Positions 11,082-20,328 of a stretch of 34,313 nucleotides of DNA are shown here, one piece after another. The translations under genes were made by a program, and so were the position numbers. This DNA comes from Nemertoderma westbladi (Eukaryota; Xenacoelomorpha; Nemertodermatida; Nemertodermatidae). Below the pieces are notes generated by a model. That model was not told the DNA's origin, did no database searches, and saw only the letters and a list, made by a program, of their open reading frames with translations. How positions within the stretch are numbered: the first letter of the stretch is position 1; the number at the start of each line of letters is the position of its first letter. The stretch covers positions 1-34,313 of the forward strand of contig JAUCBJ010003769.1 of assembly GCA_032718475.1 (NCBI GenBank), read 5' to 3'.

Positions 11082-12611
11082 TGACGGGCCTAGCGGCCCG
11101 ATAAGGAACCGACTTTTTATTTTAATTTAAAAGTGACAACGAGAATTAGTATAGAACTAATAATTATGTAAAAATACAATCATATTTCATACAATAATTA
11201 TTAATAAATTTGATCTATTATTAGTTGCTCAATTCTAGAACAAAATCGACCTGCAACTAGTGAAGACCTCGTTTTGGAATTTCGAAACCACGCTGGTGCG
11301 ATGCGCGATATCGTGTTTAGTTAATAAATTGAAAACTCCATCAGTTCATGTGCAACCAGTAATAAGAAATCGCGATAAATGTAATTAAATAAAAATTATT
11401 CTAGAAAAATTTTCCTCAAAAAGTATGAAGTCTTGGCATTGGTGACGCGAAACTAGGCTAGTGAGATTCAGGATATTGCGTTTAATATAAAAATCGAAAA
11501 CGCTATCGAATTCCGTAAAGGCGTTAATAAAATACTGCAACTTTTTTGAAATTTGTAAAATTCTAGAACTAGAAAAAATTAATTTTTGAACGGCGCTGTT
11601 TGGGGTTTCGAAACATGGATAGGCTGAAAGAGGACATCGAATTAAGTTGAAAAATGAAAACCCCATCGAATTTGGACAAAGCGTTCCGGAGTTATAGCGG
11701 ATCGAAAAAAAATGACCCCCCCCCAGTCGCCAAAAATTTACAGTAATTTAAAATTTTGCAAAAAAAATTTTTTGCGTTATTTTTGATGGCGAATCGATTG
11801 GCAGTACTGGCCACGAAAATTTTTTTGTTGAAATTTTTGGTCAGAAAAAAAAACATGGAAAAAGTATATTTTTAAAAAGATTTGATGTCTTTGCCTATGG
11901 TCAGAGAATGATCCAACTCTGTAACTTGGCAATCGCTCAAATCCATTCAGCTGAATGGCACAGTAGAGTAAACTAAAGTAAATTCCCTATACAATGTTCT
12001 GAAGGGGAGACTGACAGAGAGTAATCCAACAATAAAACATTTTTGCAATAATGTTGGCATTAATGTAGCCAACTCACTGTGTACGTAACAGTCATTCAGC
12101 TTACATTAGCAGAGTGAGATATTCCCATAGATTGCATTGGGAAGAGTAATTCAGCTGAGGCGATATTAGATTTCAAACTAAACCAACCCGTTAATGTTTG
12201 CTTTGACAGAGAGTGGTGGCCTATACAAACAGTATGGGTGTACTGAGTATAATAATCTTGGCAACCTCATCGATTTATTACTAAGCCTTCTGTAGAAATG
12301 CATTACATAAGCCATTTTTCATCAGGACACCAGCTGTCATTGGTGTTATTTTACCATTGCGCCTATGGCGTTTTTTCGTTTATGTCCATTTTTCGAGCCC
12401 ACGGCTCATGGACGAAATAGCGGAACATACCAGGGACCTTAGAATCGCGGTATCTAGCCGCTGTGAAAATTTCATCAAAATCGTTAGAGTAGTTTTGGCT
12501 GTAGATCAGTCAGTCAGTCAGTCAGCCAGCCAGCCAGCCAGTCTCGAGCAATTCTTACAGTAATGAACCTCTCGGTTCCTAACTAATTATAATCAAGTCT
12601 AACGACTTGCT
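11082..12611 (+). mobile_element. HINE/Helentron-like element 2, adjacent and co-oriented
   Basis: It opens with the same CGGGCCTAGCGGCCCG hairpin (11085-11100) but carries a different inverted pair: GGAACCGA at 11105-11112 and TCGGTTCC at 12572-12579. The 3' end has ttacagtaat, hairpin GAACC-TCTC-GGTTC (12565-12578) and CTAAC. Just before it, at about 12507-12540, is a GTCA/GCCA microsatellite, matching the GTCY tract known from DINE-1/HINE elements. After the terminus, an extra copy of the element 1 type 3' hairpin follows (12594-12609), so three rolling-circle ends are stacked head to tail. No open frame of note. Confidence 0.6.
11232..11712 (+). repeat. Three diverged ~165-bp tandem repeats
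   Basis: Units begin with attctagaa at 11232, 11398 and 11560 (periods 166 and 162). Each continues with a tttcgaaac or cgcgaaac stretch and later gaaaac(t/g)c(c/t)atc. They form the body of HINE-like element 2; internal tandem repeats are common in bivalve and other invertebrate Helentron derivatives. Confidence 0.6.
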
Positions 12612-12613
12612 AA

Positions 12614-12826
12614 TTAACTATTTTAAATATTTAAAAGATATAACGTACGGCTGGGATCTTTTACAAACTTAGGCATATTTTCCCCTCACTGATATTAAGC
12701 GTCTATATTACTCCCTTTTACATCCTTATCCCTATCTGCTTTACGGCCTTATCTTGTGGTAACTTTATGCACATTGGATGACCTAACAAAAAAAATATTC
12801 CCAGCACCATGTAATCTACAATTGGC
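12614..12826 (+). pseudogene. Same LINE resumed: C-terminal RT region
   Basis: The translation continues the reverse transcriptase from 9963: after a stretch with stops it reads FPLTDIKRLYYSLLHPYPYLLYGLI followed by LW, the standard region downstream of the catalytic domain in Jockey/CR1-like elements. This shows that 9964-12613 was inserted into a pre-existing LINE. The copy ends at about 12826, where an inverted fragment of another LINE starts. Confidence 0.7.
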
Positions 12827-12829
12827 AGG

Positions 12830-13130
12830 ATGTAATGCGGTTTGCCGCTTTAATAATGTTTTGCCGCTTTTCGTCAAAATTGCACCTCCAAAATCCCTAC
12901 CACCCATGTGACTTTCGTGAGATTATCCGTATCTTCAAGGCCGATGTCCTTGAGAGGCATCTTAAGAAGGCACGGGCTGTCCATCTTGCTTATTTTCTCC
13001 ATGAGATAGCCAAAACACAAGATTGTATACAAAATGGTCCTCACCACAAAAGCAATGTCATGCATAGCGGAGGCAGCTTTGCCCAAGTCTCAAGCTTTCT
13101 TGGGTGGACCAATATTATATAGTGTCTGGT
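12830..13130 (-). pseudogene. RTE-like LINE 3' fragment
   Basis: On the minus strand this matches the C-terminal portion of the LINE at 23384-23700, sharing phrases such as the GLED-x-D-x-L region and the GHCF-x-R segment at nucleotide level, with several frameshifts. Only the last ~300 bp are present, as expected from 5' truncation during target-primed reverse transcription. Confidence 0.7.
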
Positions 13131-13138
13131 TAGAGATG

Positions 13139-13168
13139 TGTATAGATAGATAGATAGATATATAGAGA
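13139..13168 (+). repeat. GATA microsatellite
   Basis: Short tandem run of gata with a tatatagaga tail. Confidence 0.8.
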
Positions 13169-13170
13169 TT

Positions 13171-14886
13171 ACATAAATATTCTGGAATTATAGATTTTTC
13201 AGTTTGAAAAATATTTGAATGCAATTTGATAGTACATGGTCAAATTTTTACTACCAGTCAACACCCCACCCAAATGAACTTTCAGCCATGTTCAAATGCC
13301 ATCCTTCATTTTGTAGCACTCGGATAAAGTTCTGCCTGATTTCGCCAAACAGTGCGACCAGCCAGCATGTTTCAGCTTCATGTGTGCAGACTAGTCCTTT
13401 GTACAAGATTGGGCTTCACCTGATTAGGGAGTTTGTCAAGCTTTGATTCTTTTTCAAAGGGGAAATTTATCTGGAAAAGTATCACACCTGACACTTCATG
13501 TTTTATTACCAGCAATTGGGATTGTTGTATCTCGTCGAGAGATAACCCTACATTTGTTATTTCAATTGTTATTTATATTTACAGTTATTGATGAAGCTTA
13601 TATTAAAATGACTGGCAATGTTTATTGGATTTATTTATTGCCCTCATCGATACCAAGAAGAACAATAATAATAATCTTTCAACGACAGCTGTGCATAAAA
13701 TAGTTTACTATCGATTTATGAATCAAAGGTGTTGAGTAGAAGATATACAAGTGGACCCCAACTGGTACATTTTTTTATATAATCGATCAATAAGCCCACT
13801 TTTATGCTTGGATAACAAGCCCATACCAAATACAAGGTTATATTTGTTATTATGTTACTATTGTTATTATTAAATTACATCACGCAACATATTTAAAGTG
13901 ATTAATAATCAGCCCATATCTACCATGGTAAATTATCACACCCAAAGAAATATGGCATACTTGCACCTAATTTGATCGAAAAAGTTTCCTTGCAGCGGTA
14001 TTACGCTACCATTAAGCGGTTATAAGTAAAAGATGAGTAATTCCTGCATGAGTATTAGAGCGATGCATTACATTGGGTTATAAATGCAGGAAATATATTG
14101 ACTTTCAGAGGTAGAAGAATAACAAAATTTCCTAATTAACTTGTTTTAGCACCTCTAAAGCGTAAACACCTCTAATTAATTTCCTAATATCAAAATCATC
14201 GTCGCATCTGTCGTGTATAACATGGCGGATATAGGGAAACAGATTTGTTCTAGAAAGTACTCGAACGCAAAGGAAAAATGTACAAGTTGATACAATAAGA
14301 TTTACTAAATAAGATTTTTTGAAAATTTTATAAAAAAATTTTTTGTCATATATTAGAAATTCCAGAATTGAAAATATTCTATTTTTTTCTATTGATTGTA
14401 ATCGAAAACGGTTTCGAAATTTTGAATCAGCGCATCAATATTGACCAGAAAACGTGTTTTCGGACAAAATTTTTTTTGCGCGTGATTTTTGGCCAAATAT
14501 AACAAACGCTGATATTTGGTGAAAAGTTGAGCAAGAATAAATGGTTTAATAAGTAATTGGACCAGTTTAGATAAAAATCTCTTTTGGACTAAAACATGTT
14601 AAAGTTTAAAAAATAAATAAGCATAGAATTTTAAGAAAATTAATTTTCCCCACAGTGGTTTTTTTAAGATTTCGTGATTTAGTACCAGTACGAGCCTGAA
14701 AGGGACTCGAAACGTGTCAGAAGCTGCCTACCATCGCCCAACACGACTGACACGGAGCGGACAGATTGGGTATCAAAAGTTGGTGGGGTGGTTAAAATCT
14801 TATAAAGTAAAGTCAGTAGTCCTATAAAGTAAAATACTTATCTGTCATTTGTACTGTAGGTTTATTAACTCTTATGAATATTTGGT
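13171..14886. other. No gene recognised
   Basis: Short open frames at 13219-13703 show no domain. The rest is AT-rich. This is the left flank of the fold-back element. Confidence 0.4.
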
Positions 14887-14892
14887 GTTATT
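14887..14892. repeat. Target site duplication GTTATT, left
   Basis: GTTATT directly precedes the first AGTAGTAGGG of the element and is repeated directly after its other end at 21650-21655. Confidence 0.75.
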
Positions 14893-14909
14893 AGTAGTAG
14901 GGTCTTGGG

Positions 14910-15201
14910 CGGCTCTGCGACAGTTAGACCACACTGACACCCATTGGGTGTCATATGACACCCAATTATCACCCTATGGGTGTCATTGGGTGTCATTGGC
15001 GCCAGACTGTCTGGGTGACACCTCCCAATTAGGCTAATTAGACCCTAATTGACAGGTGTCATCAATTAATTAGTACAATTAAACCCTAACAGGTGTCATA
15101 TGACTCCTAATTAGGGTTTAATTGATTATCCTAATTAATCAGACTGATTAGCGCCCTGACACACAATGGGTCATCAGTGTTGTCTAACTGTCGCAGAGCC
15201 G
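14910..15201. repeat. Branched palindrome at left terminus
   Basis: CGGCTCTGCGACAGTTAGAC at 14910 pairs with GTCTAACTGTCGCAGAGCCG ending at 15201, and pairing continues inward for about 45 bases with few mismatches. Inside lie further hairpins: a 24-bp perfect palindrome centred on CATATG near 14957, CCAGAC-T-GTCTGG near 15003, and AATTAAACCCTAA facing TTAGGGTTTAATT at about 15077-15123. The single strand would fold as a multi-armed structure. Confidence 0.8.
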
Positions 15202-15202
15202 G

Positions 15203-15583
15203 CTCAAGAGGGTGTCATAAGTGACACCGCAGCTCTTTTATTCATTAATACTTATTTATTTATATTTAATTTTAAATTAATTAATTGTACTTTATTTTAG
15301 ATTTACCAATAATTAGTTTTATATATTGGTTTCTATATGACCTCATTGACTTTCATCTCGTTATACTTAGCCATAGGGTATACAGCTCCCTTACTGGTAA
15401 CTAATTACTCTTATCTATATCAAGACAGCTTTATCGTTGACCTTTGACCTTTGACCCCCAATTAGCTTTAACCAAGCAACAGCTTATTAATAATAGTTGT
15501 ATCCAAGCGCCCCACCCCCCCACCCCGTGACAGCTCTGATTACTAATTACTCTTACCTATATCCAGCCGTCTGCAGTTCCATA
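15203..15583. other. Left arm, no gene
   Basis: AT-rich arm sequence with cacc/tgac short motifs (tgacctttgacctttgacc near 15437) and a C run at about 15510-15525. It is mirrored at 20960-21339 with very few differences. Confidence 0.7.
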
Positions 15584-15980
15584 GTCTGCCGCTAGAGGGC
15601 ATATGATCTGAAATTAACATCTTCTCTAACTTTGCTATTTTCATTCCGAATGGGTTTAAACTCGGTAGGCATCTACTACGGCATAGGCCATATCTTTTGC
15701 GGAGCCATAGAGTAGTATGAAGTTCCCCTGTCTACCGCTAGAGGGCGTGTTATTTAAAAATTAACATCTTCTCTAGCTTTGTTATTTACAATCCGCAAAA
15801 CTATGAAGTTATATTGCTTAAGGGTTCTAAGGGGCGAGCCATGAGGCAAGATGTTTGAGACTTATTTAGATATATTATTACTTAATTTTGACCCCCCAAA
15901 CGGCATCTACTACGGCATAGGCTATATCTTTTGCAGAGTCACAGAGTAGTATGAAGTTCCCCAGTCTGCCGCTAGAGGAC
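15584..15980 (-). repeat. Three CTCF-like motifs in left arm
   Basis: GTCTGCCGCTAGAGGGC occurs at 15584-15600, a one-base variant at 15730-15746 and another at 15964-15980. The intervening DNA is one copy of a ~234-bp unit that is present twice in the right arm. CCGCTAGAGGGC closely resembles the CTCF core CCGCTAGGGGGCA of the chicken beta-globin insulator; binding here is inference. Confidence 0.6.
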
Positions 15981-16088
15981 GAAATGTCTCAAAGTGAAAA
16001 CCATACGGTAGCCATGAATTGGTTACTAGGCAATAATACTGCATTTTGCAACGTTAGGCCTATTGCTGACCGAACGAAAACTGCCCTG

Positions 16089-16158
16089 GTTCATGCAGGG
16101 GTCGAACCCATGACATACGAGAGATGTGAATTCTACGCAACCACTACACCAAGGTGGA
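16089..16158 (-). tRNA. tRNA-like sequence in left arm (Glu-like, degenerate)
   Basis: Reverse complement of the copy at 20152-20222. It shows TTGGTGTAGTGGTT as a box A and GGGTTCGACCC as a box B, with a four-pair anticodon stem ACAT/ATGT around loop CTCTCGT, giving anticodon CTC. The T arm is followed by extra bases before a possible acceptor strand CCAGGG, so it is probably a tRNA-derived sequence rather than a working tRNA. Confidence 0.4.
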
Positions 16159-16223
16159 ACAGTAACCTTCGAATTTGTTCGTTGACGTTCGAATTTGTAA
16201 GACTCTCATTTAAGACTTGACAC

Positions 16224-17337
16224 AGACTATGCCTCACCGAGGCATAGACTATGACTCACTGAGGCATAGACTATGCCTCATTGAGGCACTGAGGCATAGA
16301 CTATGCCTCACTGAGGCACTGAGGCATAGACTATGCCTCACTGAGGCATAGACTATGCCTCACTGAGGCATAGACTAGGTCTCACTGAGGCATAGACTAG
16401 GCCTCACTGAGGCACTGAGGCATATACTATGACTCACTGAGGCATAGACTATGACTCACTGAGGCATAGACTATGCCTCACTGAGGCATAGACTATGCCT
16501 CACTGAGGCATAGACTATGCCTCACTGGGGCACTGAGGCATAGACTATGCCTCACTGAGGCATAGACTATGACTCACTGAGGCATAGACTATGCCTCACT
16601 GAGGCATTGAGGCATAGACTATGACTCACTGAGGCATAGACTATGCCTCACTGAGGCATAGACTATGCCTTACTGAGGCACTGAGGCATAGACTAGGCCT
16701 CACTGAGGCATAGACTATGCCTCACTGAGGCATAGACTATACCTCACTGAGGCATAGACTATGCCTCACTGAGGCACTGAGGCATAGACTATGACTCACT
16801 GAGGCATAGACTATGCCTCACTGAGGCACTGAGGCATAGACTATGCCTCACTGAGGCATAGACTAGGCCTCACTGAGGCATAGACTATGCCTCACTGAGG
16901 CACTGAAGCATAGACTATGACTCACTGAGGCATAGACTATGCCTCACTGAGGCATAGACTATGCCTCACTGAGGCATAGACTATGCCTCACTGAGGCATA
17001 GACTATGACTCACTGAGGCATAGACTATGCCTCACTGAGGCATAGACTATGCCTCACTGGGGACTGAGGCATAGACTATGCCTCACTGAGGCACTGAGGC
17101 ATAGACTATGACTCACTGAGGCATAGACTATGCCTCACTGAGGCATAGACCATGCCTCACTGAGGCATTGAGGCATAGACTATGACTCACTGAGGCATAG
17201 ACTATGCCTTACTGAGGCACTGAGGCATAGACTAGGCCTCACTGAGGCATAGACTATGCCTCACTGAGGCACTGAGGCATAGAATATGACTCACTGAGGC
17301 ATAGACTATGCCTCATTGAGGCATAGACTATGCCTCA
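16224..17337. repeat. Left palindromic tandem array (22-bp unit)
   Basis: The ~22-bp unit consists of GAGGCATAG, one A, its reverse complement CTATGCCTC, then ACT. Each unit therefore contains two small hairpins. Copies are separated now and then by a shorter cactgaggca unit and carry single-base variants such as gactcac. About 1.1 kb long. The central bases (A, C) give the array an orientation that is reversed in the right array. Confidence 0.9.
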
Positions 17338-17340
17338 CCA

Positions 17341-17393
17341 TGGATGGGCTTTACCACTGTACTCGCATCTGCTGTCTCATTGGCTGCTCGATG
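17341..17393 (+). repeat. Inner inverted repeat, left copy
   Basis: ggatgggctttaccactgta and the following ctcgcatct...ctcattggctg match, in reverse complement, bases 19186-19240 next to the CCAAT boxes. It marks where the inverted homology ends inside the arrays. Confidence 0.75.
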
Positions 17394-17754
17394 CCTCAGA
17401 TTAAGGGTCTAAGGTCTTCAAGCTGACCATTTGCTTAGTTTTCTAATTAGAAGGTCGTGAGTTCGAACCCTAGAAGAGCATTATTCTTTTTCCTAGCACT
17501 CGGCTGACTCTAGTGACCACTAGCTTTGACTCTCCCAGCTATAGTGATAGTATGCAACCTTGGGAGTTAATGTGAGTAAAGGCCAAGAGATTAGACTTCA
17601 GGTTGCCTCTATTGGTTCATTCTTCTTAACTTTATAAAATAACTCAACCCTTATTTAAAGTTTTAAAAATTATGACTTAGTCGACCAATTTTCCAAAGTA
17701 TATTATAAAAACATATAATTTCTTGAATAAATAGACCTAATAGTAATAAATATT
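17394..17754. other. Gene 3' flank with a box-B-like motif
   Basis: GAGTTCGAACCCT at about 17458-17472 followed by TTTTT at 17487 looks like a Pol III box B and terminator, but box A is not convincing. From about 17515 the sequence matches element 2 in reverse (32517-32716), so this is the conserved downstream flank of the gene. Confidence 0.45.
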
Positions 17755-17886
17755 GTGGGGTAAATACATTTATAATACTAATATAATTATTATGGATAAA
17801 TAGTCCTAATACTATTATAATTGTTATGGATAAATAGTCCTAATACTAATATAATTGTTTTGGATAAATAGCCCTAACACTATTAT
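17755..17886 (-). repeat. ~31-bp repeats downstream of gene copy 1
   Basis: Tandem copies of ggataaatag(t)cctaatact(a)at(a)taatt occur here and, in reverse complement, at 32176-32305 behind the second gene copy. Being kept in both elements, they may lie in the 3' untranslated region. Confidence 0.6.
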
Positions 17887-17910
17887 GAAAGGAACTCAAA
17901 CAAACAAATG

Positions 17911-18961
17911 TCAATAGCGTCGTCCTGCGCGGGCATATACTGAACGAGAGTTTTTTATCATAGGTCTTCGAAAATTAGTAAAAGCTGGTTGATTTACTTT
18001 ACTTTCATCTTCCTCATTACCCAACTGTTTCTTAATTTTATTCAATTGTTCATTAATTTTCAGTAATTTACTTTTATTTCCCAGAACCTGTCTTAATATC
18101 TCTTCTCTATTTTCCTCATTTTCTTCCATTTGTTTAATAAATTTCCGCATTTGATTTTTGTTTCCTAATATTTGTCTCAATATCTCTTCTTTATTTTCAT
18201 CATTCTCTTCTAAATGTTTAATAAATTTCTGTAATTTAATTTTGCTTCCTAGGACTTGGGTCAATGTCGCCTCTTTATTTTCTTCATTTTCCTTCAAATG
18301 TTTAATAATTTTCCGCAATTGATTCTTATTTCCAAGTAATTGCCTCTTTATTTCCTCATTATCATCATTTTCATCCTCTTCTCCACTTTCCTGATCTTCA
18401 CTTTCTTCACCCTCTTTCTGACCTTCCTTTCTTATCCTCTTCCCCGCCTTCACTTTCTTCATCGTCTTCCTGTTCTTCACTTTCTTCATCCTCTTCCTGT
18501 TCTTCACTTTCTTCATTCTCTTCCTGACCTTCGCTATCTTCACCCTCTTCTTGACCTTCACTTTCTTCATCATCATCCTGATCTTCACTTTCTTCGTTCT
18601 CAACTTCACTCTCTTCAACTTCATCCTGACCCTCACTATTTTCATTCTCCATCTCATCATCCTCTTCTTCTCCATCTTTCTCACTCAAATTTTCCTCATT
18701 TTCTAGGGGTAACTGTTTTTGTATCCCTTTCAAAATATTCATAACTTTATGAAATTTACTTTCCATTGTCTGTTTTATATTTAATATATCACGCTCATCT
18801 CTCTTTTTCTTTTCATCTTCACTAAAAATATCTTCGGATTTTTTAAATTTTTTTGGTAATGGAGCCATTAGTTTTTCCTTTCCATGTGTTTCCATATGAC
18901 GAGATAAATTGTCTTGTCTCATTTCTTTATTACAAACCAAACAACTTTCATGTCTATGCAT
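17911..18961 (-). pseudogene. Acidic C2H2 zinc-finger / coiled-coil protein, copy 1, frameshifted
   Basis: The start codon is at 18961 and the stop at 17911, but the 1,051-bp span is not divisible by 3. The first frame runs 184 residues to 18407, the second continues from about 18435 to the end. Part one has a C-x2-C-x11-H-x3-H zinc finger (C7, C10, H22, H26), a basic KKFKK patch, and an acidic tract built of 9-residue Glu/Ser/Gln repeats. Part two has four 28-residue repeats containing LGNK or LGSK (element 2 has three), and ends in ARAGRRY. The shift lies in the minisatellite that codes the acidic tract, near 18425-18435, and looks like a small deletion. The rest is close to the intact copy at 31105. 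The gene is the only one in element 1, so this copy is probably inactive unless frameshifting occurs. Confidence 0.8.
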
Positions 18962-19100
18962 TATATAGCAATGTCAATTGATAATATTGAATTTTAGCTA
19001 AATGATTTTACAAAATTTTAAATAAATTAAACTTTTATGAAAATAAATAAAACTTTTTAATATAAAACTTAGAGAATGACTGGGAATGCGTTGAACGGGG

Positions 19101-19199
19101 GTTATTATAGAGGGAGGCTAGAATGGATTATCCAATCAGAGTGCGAGGGTGAGTTAGGCAGCCAATCAGGACTCGAGGGAGGAAAGTTAGACAGCCAAT
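19101..19199 (-). promoter_or_regulatory. TATA box and three CCAAT boxes
   Basis: On the gene strand, CTATAATAA lies at 19110-19102, about 140 bp upstream of the start codon, and the same element is kept at 30957-30965 in front of gene copy 2. Three CCAAT motifs (plus strand at 19132, 19162 and 19195) are spaced 30 and 33 bp apart upstream of it. This is a plausible RNA polymerase II promoter; element 2 shares the TATA part but not the CCAAT cluster. Confidence 0.5.
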
Positions 19200-19240
19200 G
19201 AGAGAGTAGATGCGAGTACAGTGGTAAAGCCCATCCATAG
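19186..19240 (-). repeat. Inner inverted repeat, right copy
   Basis: Matches 17341-17393 in reverse complement. The following 19241-19411 has no left-arm partner; I see no gene in it. Confidence 0.7.
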
Positions 19241-19411
19241 TGAGATAACGTCACACTAACTCTCAAGGATAGTTATACTCACCATTCAAATATCCCTCGC
19301 AAACCAGATTCCCCCCCAGCATCTAAAGTATTCCACTTCAATGCAAAATATATAGAGCTTTAGTTGGATTTGAACCTGTGCTTGTAAACTTTTTTGTGCT
19401 CGTATATTGAA

Positions 19412-20087
19412 GTGAGGCATAGACTATGCCTCACTGAGGCATAGTCTATGCCTCAGTGCCTCAGTGAGGCATAGTCTATGCCTCAATGAGTCATAGTCTA
19501 TGCCTCAGTGCCTCAGTGAGGCATAGTCTATGCCTCAGTGAGTCATAGTCTATGCCTCAGTGCCTCAGTGCGGCATAGTCTATGCCTCAGTGAGGCATAG
19601 TCTATGCCTCAGTGCCTCAGTGAGGCATAGTCTATGCCTCAGTGAGACATAGTCTATGCCTCAGTGAGGCATAGTCTATGCCTCAGTGAGTCATATTCTA
19701 TGCCTCAGTGCCTCAGTGAATCATAGTCTATGCCTCAGTGAGGCATAGCCTATGCCTCAGTGAGGCATAGTCTATGCCTCAGTGCCTCAGTGAGGCATAG
19801 TCTACGCCTCAATGAGGCATAGTCTATCCCTCAGTGAGTCATAGTCTATGCCTCAGTGCCTCAGTGAGGCATAGTCTATGCCTCAGTGCCTCAGTGAGGC
19901 ATAATCTATGCCTCAGTGAGTCATAGTCTATGCCTAAGTGCCTCAGTGAGTCATAGTCTATGCCTCAGCTGAGGCATAGTCTATGCCTCATGCCTCAGTG
20001 AGGCATAGTCTATGCCTCAGTGCCTCAGTGAGTCATAGTCTATGCCTCAGTGAGTCATAGTCTATGCCTCAGTGAGGCATAGTCTGT
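19412..20087. repeat. Right palindromic tandem array, mirror of left
   Basis: Same GAGGCATAG / CTATGCCTC architecture but with T and AGT as centres, i.e. the reverse complement of the left array. About 680 bp, so shorter than the left one. The innermost unit (19413-19433) is still in the left-array orientation. Confidence 0.9.
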
Positions 20088-20151
20088 GTCAAGTCTTAAA
20101 TGAGAGTCTTACAAATTCGAACGTCAACGAACAAATTCGAAGGTTACTGTT

Positions 20152-20222
20152 CCACCTTGGTGTAGTGGTTGCGTAGAATTCACATCTCTCGTATGTCATG
20201 GGTTCGACCCCTGCATGAACCA
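20152..20222 (+). tRNA. tRNA-like sequence in right arm (Glu-like, degenerate)
   Basis: CCTTGG (possible acceptor strand) precedes box A TGGTGTAGTGGTT; box B GGGTTCGACCC follows, and CCAGGG pairs with CCTTGG. Anticodon loop CTCTCGT gives CTC. Extra bases between the T arm and the acceptor make a functional tRNA unlikely. Perfectly duplicated in the left arm. Confidence 0.4.
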
Positions 20223-20328
20223 GGGCAGTTTTCGTTCGGTCAGCAATAGGCCTAACGTTGCAAAATGCAGTATTATTGCCTAGTAACCAATTCATGGCTA
20301 CCGTATGGTTTTCACTTTGAGACATTTC

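Noticed and set aside
13219-13703. Open frames of 75 and 86 residues
   Set aside because: No domain, low-complexity hydrophobic content, no supporting signals.
15077-15123. Telomere-like TTAGGG
   Set aside because: A single occurrence in each arm within the stem AATTAAACCCTAA/TTAGGGTTTAATT, not a tandem telomeric run.
15951-16220. Identical 89-residue open frames in both arms (also 20358-20089)
   Set aside because: The identity reflects identical arm DNA, and the frame crosses the tRNA-like sequence and the CTCF-like motif; no start context or protein motif supports coding.
16224-17337. CRISPR-like array
   Set aside because: Units are contiguous palindromic repeats without unique spacers, and the context is a metazoan genome.
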